A stretch of 64,000 nucleotides of DNA from VRUE01 sp963715625. GTDB taxonomy: Bacteria > Actinomycetota > Thermoleophilia > Solirubrobacterales > 70-9. The position numbers were made by a program, and so were the translations under genes. Location: assembly GCA_963715625.1 (NCBI GenBank), contig OY970260.1, positions 434,001 through 498,000 of the forward strand. Direction: 5' to 3'. Below are positions 16,949 through 25,560 of the stretch, piece after piece. The notes beneath the pieces are model-generated. The model was not told where the DNA came from. It searched no databases and saw only the letters and a list, made by a program, of their open reading frames with translations. Every line of letters starts with the position of its first letter. Within the stretch, counting starts at the first letter, position 1.

Positions 16949-18163
16949 TCAGAACCCGGGCGGGTGGCGCGCGATGAAGCCTTCGGTGGAGCTGACCGGG
17001 GAGGGGTGCCAGCGGGGGCCGGCGCCGCCGGAGGTGTCGAAGGCGAGGCCGGCGACGATCATCCAGGCGTGGCCGGCATTGGCGTAGACGGTGATCCAGC
17101 GGCCGGGGCCGGGTTCGCCCCAGGTCGAGAGGCCGGTCGAGTCGAGCGGGCTGGAGAGGAAGCCGCCGCCGTGGAGTGCGAAGCTGACCGAGCCGGAGCA
17201 GTCGTAGCCCGAGGATTCGAAGGAGCCGTGGCCGCCGCCCCAGATGTACGGGGTGGTCGCGATCGAGTTGGCGGCTTCGATCGCCGCCGCGACCGCCGCC
17301 GGGGCCGCGCTGGGAACGCTGGCCTGGCTTTCGGAGATGTAGTTGGCGCTCTCTCCCGGGGTCAGCGGCGCCGGCGTGCCGGTCGGCACCGGCGCACCGC
17401 TGGCGGCGAGCTGTTCGGAGATCGCGGAGAGGTTGTCGCTCAGCGCGGCTTCGCGCGACTCCAGCGATTCGAGCGCCGCCTGGCGCTCAGCCTGGGCCGA
17501 CTTGAGCTCGGCGAAGCGAGCCTCGGCCTGCTGGCGCGCGTCGGCGGCTTCGCGCTCCTTGACGGCGATCTCGTCGCGCGCCGCCTTGATCTGCAGCCGG
17601 ACTGCGGTCATCCGCTTCACCGCGGCGCGGGCCTGGTCGCGCAGCGACTTGACCCGGGCGGCGACCGAGTCGTCGTATTCCTGGATCTGGTTGAGGTAGT
17701 CGGCGCGGGTGGTGACCTCCGACCAGCTCGCCGAGTCGAGGACCACGTTGACCATGTCCGGGCTGCCCGACTCGTAGATCGCGACGAGGCGCTCGCGCAG
17801 CACGTCGAGGGCCCGGCGCAGGCGGGCTCGCACCCGGGCCAGGTGGCGCCTGTCGGCCTCGAGCTTCGCCGTCGCCCGCTCCAGCTCCTCCTGCTTGGCC
17901 GCGAGCTCCGCCTCGACCGCGGCCTGGCGCTGGCGCAACGCCGAGACTTCGCCGATCATCGAGTCGATCGCCCGGTTCTGCTCGGCGATCGTCGCGGCGA
18001 CGGCGCTCTGGCTCTCGCGCACGTCGCTCAGCTTGCCCTGGGTCTCGTGCAGCTTCTCTTCGAGCGTCTCGGCCGGTGCCGGGGCCGCCGCGCAGAGCAG
18101 GGCGAAGAGCAGCGCCGCGGGCAGCAGCAGCCGCCATGAGTTGCCGCGAAGGGGAACGCGCAT
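16949..18163 (-). CDS. Secreted coiled-coil NlpC/P60 cell-wall hydrolase
   Basis: 404 aa. A signal peptide (about residues 1-31, hydrophobic core LLLPAALLFALLCAAA) is followed by a long two-part coiled coil (about 32-250) and a proline-rich linker. The C-terminal NlpC/P60 domain has the catalytic cysteine in YDCSGSVSFAL and the histidine in NAGHAWMIV. These D,L-endopeptidases cut peptidoglycan stem peptides at division or during growth; the coiled coil usually docks to FtsEX-like partners and holds the enzyme inactive. Length and layout fit RipC/PcsB-type proteins. Confidence 0.88.
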   Translation of the reverse strand: MRVPLRGNSWRLLLPAALLFALLCAAAPAPAETLEEKLHETQGKLSDVRESQSAVAATIAEQNRAIDSMIGEVSALRQRQAAVEAELAAKQEELERATAKLEADRRHLARVRARLRRALDVLRERLVAIYESGSPDMVNVVLDSASWSEVTTRADYLNQIQEYDDSVAARVKSLRDQARAAVKRMTAVRLQIKAARDEIAVKEREAADARQQAEARFAELKSAQAERQAALESLESREAALSDNLSAISEQLAASGAPVPTGTPAPLTPGESANYISESQASVPSAAPAAVAAAIEAANSIATTPYIWGGGHGSFESSGYDCSGSVSFALHGGGFLSSPLDSTGLSTWGEPGPGRWITVYANAGHAWMIVAGLAFDTSGGAGPRWHPSPVSSTEGFIARHPPGF

Positions 18164-18282
18164 CGGCGGCGCACGGTAGCGAAGTCGCCGAAAAATTGTT
18201 AGGAGTTGCTAATAACCTGCAACTTCGGTTGCAGGATTCAGGCCCTTGCAGGAGAAACCGCCCCGGCCCCGACCAGCCCCAT

Positions 18283-18336
18283 CCGCTGACTTCGCCTTTT
18301 TCAGTGCCATAGCCCCGGAAAAGGCGAAGTCAGCGG
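18283..18336. repeat. 54-bp palindromic element, B type, copy 2
   Basis: Arms of 18 nt (18283-18300 and 18319-18336) with the stem CCGCTGACTTCGCCTTTT flank a loop containing GTGCCATAG. It lies 26 bp upstream of the TTG start of the next gene and is the counterpart of 10988-11041. Confidence 0.82.
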
Positions 18337-18361
18337 AGGCGGGAAGTATGGTGGCGCCGCC

Positions 18362-19036
18362 TTGGCAAACGTTCTCGTCCTCGCACTCGGCGCGGCCATC
18401 TCCCCCACGATCCTCGCGGTCGTGATCGTCGTCCTGCACCGCCCGCGGCCGCAGCGCCTGCTGGCCGCCTACCTGCTCGGGGGGATGCTGACCAGCGTCG
18501 CGGTGGGCATCGCGATCGTCACCTCGCTCAACGGGCTCGATGCCGTCTCCGAATCCAGCGCCACCGACCCGATCGTCGACTTCACGGTCGGGATCCTCTC
18601 GCTGATCGTCGCCTTCGTGCTGGCCACCGACCGGGATGCGCGCCTCTCGGCGCGGCGCCGGGAGAAGAAGGCCGCCAAGCCCGCCCGCGACCCGTGGTCG
18701 GAGCGGGTGCTGAGCCGCGGCACGGCGCCGATCGCGTTCGCCGTCGGCGTCGCGCTCAACCTGCCGGGGGCCTTCTACCTGGTGGCGCTGAAGGACATCG
18801 CCCAGGCCGAGAACGGCTTCGGCAGCCAGCTGGCCGCGATCCTCGTCTTCAACCTGGTGATGTTCATCCTCGCCGAGGTGCCGCTGCTCGGCTACTCGTT
18901 CGCCCCCGAGGCGACCCAGGCCCGGGTCGAGCAGCTGAACGAGTGGATGGCCCGCAACGCGCGCCAGATAGTGATCGTCGTCGCGACGACGATAGGCCTC
19001 TACCTGGTCGCGCGCGGGATCGTTGGCGTCGGCTGA
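18362..19036 (+). CDS. GAP-family (Sap-like) membrane protein
   Basis: 224 aa from a TTG start, with about six membrane segments. It begins NVLVLALGAAISPTILAVVIVVL and has the central charged loop (RDARLSARRREKKAAKPARDPW) followed by further helices, as in the GAP/Sap (sulfolipid-addressing-protein-like) family of actinobacteria, which are small LysE-like transport proteins. Substrate unknown. A palindromic element stands just upstream and a perfect 15-bp hairpin covers its stop codon. Confidence 0.65.
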   Translation: MANVLVLALGAAISPTILAVVIVVLHRPRPQRLLAAYLLGGMLTSVAVGIAIVTSLNGLDAVSESSATDPIVDFTVGILSLIVAFVLATDRDARLSARRREKKAAKPARDPWSERVLSRGTAPIAFAVGVALNLPGAFYLVALKDIAQAENGFGSQLAAILVFNLVMFILAEVPLLGYSFAPEATQARVEQLNEWMARNARQIVIVVATTIGLYLVARGIVGVG

Positions 19037-19054
19037 CCAAGCCGACGCCAACGA
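19020..19054. terminator. Perfect 15-bp hairpin covering the GAP gene stop
   Basis: Arms 19020-19034 (TCGTTGGCGTCGGCT) and 19040-19054 pair perfectly around a 5-nt loop that carries most of the TGA stop. It lies between convergent genes and can act in both directions. The right arm is an inverted copy of the last codons of the GAP gene. Confidence 0.75.
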
Positions 19055-19059
19055 CACAG

Positions 19060-19449
19060 CTAACCCAGCAGCTTCGCCTTGGCCTTCTCGAACTCCTCGG
19101 CCGAGATCGCGCCCTTCTCCTTGAGGTCGTTGAGCTTGTGCAGCTCGTCCGCGGGCGAGGAGTGGGCCTGTTCGCGGATGTAGGCGTCCATGTGTTCCTT
19201 GGCCTCGGCCTGAGCCTTGATCGTCCGTTCGCGCATTCCGCTGCCGCGGGCGATCAGGTAGATCAGCGCCGTGAGGAAGGGGATGAAGACCAGGAACAGG
19301 ACCCACACCGCCTTGGCCCAGCCGGACAGCTCGTGGTCGCGGAAGAGGTCGGTGAGGATGGTGATCAGGATCCAGATCCAGATCACGAAGAAGAAGATCT
19401 CGAAGGCGAGAAGCAGGGCTTCGCCCAGGTTGATGTCGGCGAGAGGCAA
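19060..19449 (-). CDS. PLDc_N-like membrane protein with SHOCT domain
   Basis: 129 aa. Two membrane helices (about residues 10-32 and 45-67) with the PLDc_N-like pattern between them (DLFRDHELSGWAKAVWVLFLVFIPFLTALIYLIARG, split by the loop), then a C-terminal SHOCT motif (ELHKLNDLKEKGAISAEEFEKAKAKLL). Such proteins are common small membrane proteins of actinobacteria with no settled function; SHOCT segments probably mediate oligomerisation. An AGGAC ribosome site precedes the ATG. Confidence 0.78.
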   Translation of the reverse strand: MPLADINLGEALLLAFEIFFFVIWIWILITILTDLFRDHELSGWAKAVWVLFLVFIPFLTALIYLIARGSGMRERTIKAQAEAKEHMDAYIREQAHSSPADELHKLNDLKEKGAISAEEFEKAKAKLLG

Positions 19450-19489
19450 GGGGTGGTCCTTTCAGTCGAGGGTTTTCGCTGCTCTCACG

Positions 19490-20230
19490 CTACCTCAGCA
19501 ACCGCCGCGCGAAAAGCACGGCGGCAACCGCGGTCGCGAGGTTGAGGCTGGAGACTCCCTCGCGCATCGGGATCGCCAGCCGGGCGTCGGCGCGGTCGAG
19601 CAGCTCGGCGCTGAGGCCGTAGCGCTCGGTGCCGAAGGCGAGGACGGAGCGCGGCGAGAGGTCGCGCAGGTCCGTGTCCTCGCCGCCGGGGTCGATCGCG
19701 ACGAGCGGGCGCTCCCCCTCGGGCAGCCCCGCGACGGCGGTCACCGGCAGGGCGAAGTGCAGCCCGGCCGCGCCGCGCAGCGCCTCGGGGTGCCAGGGGT
19801 CGTTGCCGCCGGTGGTGAGCACCGCCGCAGCGTCGGCCGCGGCGGCGACGCGCACGCAGGCCCCCATGTTGCCCATCGTGCGCGGGTCCTCGAGCAGGAC
19901 CACCGGGGCGGGCCTCTCGTCGGCCAGGACCGCGGCGACGTCGACCGGCGGGCGCCGGGCGATCGCCACCGCACCGGTCCGCGGCGCGTGCGGGACCATC
20001 CGCTCGAGCTCCTCGGCCCCGACCGGCACGACGCGCCCGGCCAGCGAGCCGGCCAGGTCGGGGGCCAGCCCGGCCGCGAGCCGCTCCAGCTCCTCGGGCT
20101 CGGAGGCGACCGCCTCGACGATCTCGGCGCCGAAGCGCAAGGCGTGCTTGAGCGCGTGGAAGCCCTCGAGAACCGCCAGCCCGCGATCGCGGCGGGCGGC
20201 TCGGAAACGCTGCACGAGGGCCTCGCTCAC
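19490..20230 (-). CDS. TrmH/SpoU-family RNA methyltransferase
   Basis: 246 aa. An N-terminal substrate-binding part is followed by the SPOUT knot domain. Motif 1 is visible as LLEDPRTMGNMGACVRVAAA (D-P-R-x-x-G-N-x-G instead of the usual D-P-x-N-x-G-x-I-x-R), motif 2 as VLAFGTERYGLS and motif 3 as IPMREGVSSLNLATAVA. These enzymes 2'-O-methylate rRNA or tRNA riboses with SAM. The N to R/M change in motif 1 is a mild deviation. Target RNA is unknown. Confidence 0.85.
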   Translation of the reverse strand: MSEALVQRFRAARRDRGLAVLEGFHALKHALRFGAEIVEAVASEPEELERLAAGLAPDLAGSLAGRVVPVGAEELERMVPHAPRTGAVAIARRPPVDVAAVLADERPAPVVLLEDPRTMGNMGACVRVAAAADAAAVLTTGGNDPWHPEALRGAAGLHFALPVTAVAGLPEGERPLVAIDPGGEDTDLRDLSPRSVLAFGTERYGLSAELLDRADARLAIPMREGVSSLNLATAVAAVLFARRLLR

Positions 20231-20249
20231 CGCCTAATCATGACCCGAA

Positions 20250-21434
20250 TCAGGAGATCGACGGCGAGCCGACGACGGGCGCGTGGTCGCCTTCGTCGGA
20301 GATCGAGTCGAGGAAGGAGGTCAGGTAGCGACCGATCACCTTGCCGTTCTGCTCGGGCCACTGCGGCTGCTCGCTGAGGCTGGACGTCTCGCCATGGCCC
20401 CCGGTCGGCCGCCCGTAGAGGTAGCGCGGCTCCCGGCCCGTCCAGAGGACGCCGCGCAGGACCGGGTCGAACGGCTCGGGATCGACGTCGGCCCCCGATT
20501 CGCAGGCGATCAGGCTGGCGGCGGCGTCGGCCTGCTGGGTCGCGATCCCTCCCTGCTTGATCGGGAAGGCGGTGACGTCGCCGGCGGCGAAGACGCGCTC
20601 GACCCCGATCGCCCGGCCGTGCTCGTCGACCCCGACGAAGCCGTCGGGGTCGTGGGGAACCCCGACGACCCGCCGGCCCTCCAAGCGCGGCAGGCTGACG
20701 ACGGCGTCGGCCTCGACCTCCTCGCCTGGCGCGATCCGCAGCCGCCCGCCCTCGAAGGCGATCGGGTGGGCGCGGGAGACGACCTCGATCCCGCGTTCCT
20801 CGAGCAGGCTGCCCATCTGCTCGCCGGCACGGCGGCCGAAGAGCTCCAGCGGGGCGTCCTCCGGGGTGACGACAGTGAGGCGGGTCCTGCCGGCGCCCGC
20901 CCTCTCCAGCTCGCTGGCGGCGAACAGCGCCAGCTCGTAGAGCGGCAGCGCCCAGCTGCGCCCGCCGGGCATCGTGAAGGCGAGGCTGCGCAGCCGGCCG
21001 GCGCGCAGGTCGGCGACGACCTCCCCGACATGGCCTTCGTCGGCGACTCCCCAGAAGGTGACGGCTCCCGGGACGGCCCAGAGCATCCGCACGCCGGTTG
21101 CGAGAAGCAGGTAGTCGAAGGGAAGCCGAGCTCCATCGCGGGTTGTCGCGAGCCTCTGCCCGGGATCGACCGAGACGATCCCGTCGGCCTGGAAGGAGGC
21201 GCCGCAGCGCGCGGCCAGCGCCTCCATGTCGTAGCGGAAGACCCGCGCCGCCCCGTAGGGCTCGCCGACCGCGAACGGGCGGAAGGCGAACTCGCGGCGC
21301 GGGTCGCGCATCTCCACCTCGACCAGCTCACCGGCGAGATCGCGCAGGGCCAGCGCGGCCTCGACGCCGGCGATGCCGGCTCCGGCGATCAGCACTCGTG
21401 CCCTCTCGCCTCCGCGTTCACCTTGGACCGTCAT
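20250..21434 (-). CDS. NDH-2-like FAD-dependent oxidoreductase
   Basis: 394 aa. The FAD-binding start VLIAGAGIAGVEAALALRD (about residues 13-31), a mid-chain ATGVRMLWAVPGAV segment and the C-terminal FAD motif RVFAAGDVTAFPIKQGGIATQQADAAA are those of type II NADH dehydrogenases and sulfide:quinone reductases. It would pass electrons from NADH or sulfide to quinone at the membrane face. The cysteines needed in SQR enzymes are not obvious, so an NDH-2-like or ferredoxin-reductase-like role is more likely. Confidence 0.82.
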   Translation of the reverse strand: MTVQGERGGERARVLIAGAGIAGVEAALALRDLAGELVEVEMRDPRREFAFRPFAVGEPYGAARVFRYDMEALAARCGASFQADGIVSVDPGQRLATTRDGARLPFDYLLLATGVRMLWAVPGAVTFWGVADEGHVGEVVADLRAGRLRSLAFTMPGGRSWALPLYELALFAASELERAGAGRTRLTVVTPEDAPLELFGRRAGEQMGSLLEERGIEVVSRAHPIAFEGGRLRIAPGEEVEADAVVSLPRLEGRRVVGVPHDPDGFVGVDEHGRAIGVERVFAAGDVTAFPIKQGGIATQQADAAASLIACESGADVDPEPFDPVLRGVLWTGREPRYLYGRPTGGHGETSSLSEQPQWPEQNGKVIGRYLTSFLDSISDEGDHAPVVGSPSIS

Positions 21435-21553
21435 GGCACGACCCTACGTGCGGACACACCCGAGTCCATCCGCAGGAACCCGCCGACTCGACTGCGGATT
21501 TCCCGTGGCCGGCTCGGCATCGGGGACGCCCCCAGAGCGGGACGACGTGTGCG

Positions 21554-22228
21554 TCATGCCGCGGCGTTGTGGGACTCCCCGAGGGCAGAGATCACCTCGT
21601 CGTCGGACACCTGCGAGAAATCCCGGTACCACTGGCCCACCCCGTAGAGCAGCGGCGGTTCGATCAGGCAGACGACCTCGTCGGCCTCCTCGCGCAGGCG
21701 CGCGGCCGAGTCGGGCGCGCAGACGGGCACGGCGAGGACGAGACGGCGCGGCCCCCGGCGACGGATCGCCCGCAGCGCCGCGGTGTCGGTGACCCCGGTG
21801 GCGACACCGTCGTCGACAACGATCACCGTGCGTCCCTTCAGCTCCATCGACGGGCGGTTCCCGCGGTAGGCGGCGACCCTCCGGCGCAGCTCCGCGGTCT
21901 CGCGGGAGACGATCGACTCGAGCACGCCGCCGTCGATCCCCAGGATCGCGAGCGCCTCGGAGTCGAAGACGCGGGTGCCGCCCTCGGCGATGGCGCCGAT
22001 CCCGTACTCGGGGTTGTGGGGAGCGCCGAGCTTGCGCACGGCGAGGATCTCCAGCGGCGCGCGCAGCGCCGTGGCCACCTCGTCGGCGACCGGAACGCCG
22101 CCGCGCGGCAGCCCGACGACGACCGGGTGCTCCGCGGCCAGCGGCAGCAGCTGCTCCGCCAGCCGGCGCCCGGCGTCGCGGCGGTCGCGGAACCGCGTTG
22201 GCTGGGGATCCCCGTTTGCCGAAGCCAT
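21554..22228 (-). CDS. Phosphoribosyltransferase-family protein
   Basis: 224 aa from the ATG at 22228. The PRPP-binding loop is VIVVDDGVATGVT (D-D-G-V-A-T-G), and the early loop VVGLPRGGVPVADEVA is typical. The set is that of stand-alone PRTase-domain proteins often found beside universal stress proteins, as here, where a UspA gene lies divergently next to it. Such proteins may act on nucleobases or in signalling; the base specificity cannot be inferred. Confidence 0.82.
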   Translation of the reverse strand: MASANGDPQPTRFRDRRDAGRRLAEQLLPLAAEHPVVVGLPRGGVPVADEVATALRAPLEILAVRKLGAPHNPEYGIGAIAEGGTRVFDSEALAILGIDGGVLESIVSRETAELRRRVAAYRGNRPSMELKGRTVIVVDDGVATGVTDTAALRAIRRRGPRRLVLAVPVCAPDSAARLREEADEVVCLIEPPLLYGVGQWYRDFSQVSDDEVISALGESHNAAA

Positions 22229-22259
22229 TGTCGGCCCGATTGTCCAGCGGCCCGGAGCC

Positions 22260-22318
22260 CGGGACATCGGGGTATTGCCCCCGCATCTGTTCGGCTTTTC
22301 CCGGATACCCGATGTCCG
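22260..22318. promoter_or_regulatory. Inverted repeat in the divergent PRTase-Usp gap
   Basis: Arms CGGGACATCGGGGTAT (22260-22275) and ATACCCGATGTCCG (22305-22318) pair nearly perfectly around a 29-nt loop. It sits in the promoter gap between two divergent genes and could be an operator pair for a stress regulator or a hairpin element. Confidence 0.45.
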
Positions 22319-22380
22319 AACGCCGTTTAGATTCGCCCTAACCGATGGGCGAGGCAAGCGGAAAAGGAAGCCCGAGCCCG

Positions 22381-23217
22381 ATGAGGCTCCTGGTCGGCTT
22401 CGACGGCAGCGACGGCGGTCGCGACGCGCTCGAACTCGCCCGCGTGATCGCGGTCCCGGCCGAGGCGAGCATCCTCGTCGTCGCGGTGATCCCCTACGGA
22501 CCGCTGCCGGTCGACTACGGCGAGCTGGAAGGCGACGCCGCCGTCGATGCCGAGCCGCTCTTCGAGGAGGCCCGCGGGCACCTGGAGGGCCTCGAGGTCG
22601 AGACCCGCGGCTTCGGCGGCGACTCGCCGGCGCGGGTTATGACCGACCTGGCCGAAGAGGGGGACATCGACCTGATCGTCGTCGGCTCCCCGCATCGCGG
22701 CGCGATCGGCCGCGCCCTGATCGGCAGCGTCGCCGAGAGCCTCCTGCACGGGGCACCCTGCGCCGCCGTGGTCGCCCCCCACGGCTACGCCGCCGAGCGC
22801 CACGATCCCTTCCACCGGATCGCGGTCGCCTACGACGGGACGCCGGAAGCCAAGGCCGCCCTTCACCGAGCCGAAGCGGTGGCGAGGCAGACCAACGCCA
22901 CGATCCAGATCCTCACCGTCGTCGCTCCCCCGGTCGCGATGCCCGGCGTCGCCGGCTACACCCCGATCGACCCGCCCGAGCCCGACAGGATCCTCACCGA
23001 GGCGGTCAAGTCGGTCGACTCCGGCCTCGCCGCGACGGGCCGCCGGCTCGACGGTCCGCCGGCGCCGACCCTTGCCGAGGCCTGCGAGGACGGCGCCGAC
23101 CTGCTCGTCGCCGGCTCGCGCCGCTACGGACCTGTGATGCGGGTGCTGCTCGGGTCGGTCTCGACCCAGCTGGTCCGCGAGGCGCCCTGCCCCGTCCTGG
23201 TCGTGCCGAGGCCATGA
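22381..23217 (+). CDS. Tandem universal stress protein (UspA)
   Basis: 278 aa, two Usp domains. Domain 1 starts MRLLVGFDGSDGG and has the ATP-loop-like VVGSPHRGAIGRALIGSVAESLLHGAPCAAVV (G-2x-G-9x-G-S/T); domain 2 starts HRIAVAYDGTPEAK and ends LVAGSRRYGPVMRVLLGSVSTQLV. Usp proteins are induced by starvation or oxidative stress. The ATG at 22381 has an AAGGAAG ribosome site; an upstream ATG at 22345 lacks one. The stop overlaps the PEP synthase start (ATGA), tying the two in one operon. Confidence 0.9.
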   Translation: MRLLVGFDGSDGGRDALELARVIAVPAEASILVVAVIPYGPLPVDYGELEGDAAVDAEPLFEEARGHLEGLEVETRGFGGDSPARVMTDLAEEGDIDLIVVGSPHRGAIGRALIGSVAESLLHGAPCAAVVAPHGYAAERHDPFHRIAVAYDGTPEAKAALHRAEAVARQTNATIQILTVVAPPVAMPGVAGYTPIDPPEPDRILTEAVKSVDSGLAATGRRLDGPPAPTLAEACEDGADLLVAGSRRYGPVMRVLLGSVSTQLVREAPCPVLVVPRP

Positions 23218-25538
23218 CGGACCCCGCCGCCGCCTCCGACGGCCTCGCGGCCGCCGACGCGTTGCGCGGCTTCGACCGGCTTTCCCGCGCCGACGTCTCC
23301 TACGCGGGCGGCAAGGGCGCCAACCTCGGCGAGCTGGCCGCCGCCGGCCTGCCGGTGCCGCCCGGGTTCGTCGTCGGCGCCCCCGCATACGCGGCCTTCT
23401 GCGACGCCGGTGGCCTGCGCGAGCGGATCGAAGCGCGGCTGGCGACGGTCGACGTCGAGGACACGGAGGCACTCGAACGCGCCGCGGGGGAGGTTCGCGC
23501 CGAGGTCGAGGCAGAGCCGCTTCCCGACGGGCTGGCCGCTGCGATCGGAGACGCCTACGACCGCCTCGCCGCCGGCGACCCAACGGCCGCTGTCGCGGTG
23601 CGCTCCTCGGCGACCGCGGAGGACACCGAGTCCGCCTCCTTCGCCGGGATGAACGAGACCCTGCTCAACGTGCACGGCCGCGAGGCGGTGGTCGAGGCGG
23701 TGCGCCGCTGCTGGTCCTCGCTGTTCGGCGCCCGCACCGTCTACTACCGCGCCAAGCGCGGCTTCGGCCAGGCCGACATGGACATCGCCGTCGTCGTCCA
23801 GAGCCAGATCGAGTCGACCCGCTCCGGGGTGATGTTCACGATCGACCCCGCATCCGGGGCGACCGACCGGCTGATCGTCGAGGGCGCATTCGGCCTCGGC
23901 GAGTCGGTCGTCTCCGGCTCGGTCTCGCCGGACCGCTACGTCGTCGCCAAGGAGAAGCTGACCACCCTGCGGCGGGAAGTGCGGCGCAAGGAGCTGACGA
24001 TCGAGCCCAACCGCGACGGCGGCACGACGACCCGTGCGCTGAGCGAGCACGAGGCCGAGCAGCCCGTGCTGAGCGACGAGGAGGTGCGGCGGGTGGCAGA
24101 GCTCGGCGTGCGGATCGAGCGGCACTACGGCGCTCCCCAGGACACCGAGTGGGCGATCGACGCCGCGGGGACGATCTGGATGCTGCAGTCGCGCCCGGTC
24201 ACCGCAACCGGCGGCGAGCCCCTCGCCGAGCCGACCCGCCAGCAGCGCGGCGAGATGCTTGTCCGCGGCCTCGGCGCCGCCCCCGGCGTCGCCTCCGGGG
24301 CCGTGCGGGTGATCGCCGAGCTGGCCGCCGCCGACGGCTTGCTCGAGGGCGAGGTCCTCGTCACCCACATGACCGCACCCGACTGGGTGCCGCTGATGCG
24401 CAAGGCGGCGGCGATCGTCACCGACTCCGGCGGCATGACCTGCCACGCGGCGATCGTCTCGCGCGAGCTGGGGATCCCCTGCGTCGTCGGCACCGCCGAG
24501 GCGACCAAGCTGCTGCGCGACGGCGAGCTGGTCACGGTCGACGCCGGCGAGGGCGTCGTCACCGAGGGGGCGAGCGCACCGGCACGAGCACGGAAGGCCG
24601 AGGCGCCAGCGACCGTGGCCGCTCCGGTAACTGGCACCAAGATCCTGGTCAACCTCTCCGAGCCCTCGCAGCTGGAGCGCGCCGCGCGGCTGGACGTCGA
24701 CGGCGTCGGGCTGCTGCGCGCCGAGCTGATGGTGGTCGAGGCGCTGGAGGGGGTCCATCCGCGGCTGCTGATCGAGGAAGGGCGCAGCGAGCAGTTCGTC
24801 GCCCGCATGGCCTCCTCGCTTACCGCCTTCGCCAACGCCTTCGCGCCGCGCCCGATCACCTACCGCACGATCGACTTCCGCACCAACGAGTTCCGCGGCC
24901 TGCGGGGAGGCGAGCGCTTCGAGCCCGAGGAGGCCAACCCGATGATCGGCTACCGCGGCGCCCTGCGCTACACCCGCGAGCCCGACCTGCTCGGCCTCGA
25001 GCTGGAGGCGATCGGGCGGGTCTGGGACGAGGGCCACACCAACTTCCACGTAATGATCCCCTTCGTCCGCACCCCCCGCGAGGTGGTCGCGGTCCGCGAG
25101 CAGATGGCGGCGGCCGGCCTGCTCTCGCGGCGCGGCTTCGAGTTCTGGGTGATGGCCGAGGTGCCCTCGGTCCTCTTCCACCTCGGCCGCTACGCCGAGC
25201 TGGGCGTGACCGGCATCTCGATCGGCTCCAACGACCTGACCCAGCTGGTGCTCGGCGCCGACCGCGACTCCGAGCTGGTCGCCGAGGTCTTCGACGAGCG
25301 CGACGCCGCCGTCACCGAGTACATCGCCCAGCTCCTCGCCCGGGCGCGGGAGCTCGGCCTGCAGACCTCGATCTGCGGCCAGGCGCCCTCCGTCTACCCC
25401 GAGTACGCGGAGATCCTGGTGCGGGCGGGGATCGACGCGATCTCGGTCAACATGGACGCGGTCGACCGCGCCCGACGCCTGGTCGCCGCCGCCGAGCAGC
25501 GGCTGCTGCTCGACCGTGCCCGCACCGGTGGCGGGTGA
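23214..25538 (+). CDS. ppsA: Phosphoenolpyruvate synthase
   Basis: 774 aa. The order is PEP/pyruvate-binding ATP-grasp domain (GGKGANLGEL, then VRSSATAEDTESASFAGMNET), mobile phosphohistidine domain with His411 in GGMTCHAAIVSRELG, and a C-terminal TIM barrel with the ITYRTIDFRTNEFRGLRGG and ISIGSNDLTQLVLGADRD motifs. The enzyme converts pyruvate and ATP to PEP, AMP and phosphate for gluconeogenesis. Next to acs this fits growth on acetate or fatty acids. Length is typical. Confidence 0.95.
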   Translation: MTDPAAASDGLAAADALRGFDRLSRADVSYAGGKGANLGELAAAGLPVPPGFVVGAPAYAAFCDAGGLRERIEARLATVDVEDTEALERAAGEVRAEVEAEPLPDGLAAAIGDAYDRLAAGDPTAAVAVRSSATAEDTESASFAGMNETLLNVHGREAVVEAVRRCWSSLFGARTVYYRAKRGFGQADMDIAVVVQSQIESTRSGVMFTIDPASGATDRLIVEGAFGLGESVVSGSVSPDRYVVAKEKLTTLRREVRRKELTIEPNRDGGTTTRALSEHEAEQPVLSDEEVRRVAELGVRIERHYGAPQDTEWAIDAAGTIWMLQSRPVTATGGEPLAEPTRQQRGEMLVRGLGAAPGVASGAVRVIAELAAADGLLEGEVLVTHMTAPDWVPLMRKAAAIVTDSGGMTCHAAIVSRELGIPCVVGTAEATKLLRDGELVTVDAGEGVVTEGASAPARARKAEAPATVAAPVTGTKILVNLSEPSQLERAARLDVDGVGLLRAELMVVEALEGVHPRLLIEEGRSEQFVARMASSLTAFANAFAPRPITYRTIDFRTNEFRGLRGGERFEPEEANPMIGYRGALRYTREPDLLGLELEAIGRVWDEGHTNFHVMIPFVRTPREVVAVREQMAAAGLLSRRGFEFWVMAEVPSVLFHLGRYAELGVTGISIGSNDLTQLVLGADRDSELVAEVFDERDAAVTEYIAQLLARARELGLQTSICGQAPSVYPEYAEILVRAGIDAISVNMDAVDRARRLVAAAEQRLLLDRARTGGG

Positions 25539-25560
25539 GGCGGGCGCGGCTCAGGCAAGC

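Noticed and set aside
21434..21553. TCCGCAG/CTGCGGA inverted repeat between the oxidoreductase and PRTase genes
   Set aside because: Only 7 bp arms in GC-rich DNA; likely chance or a weak terminator of no special note.
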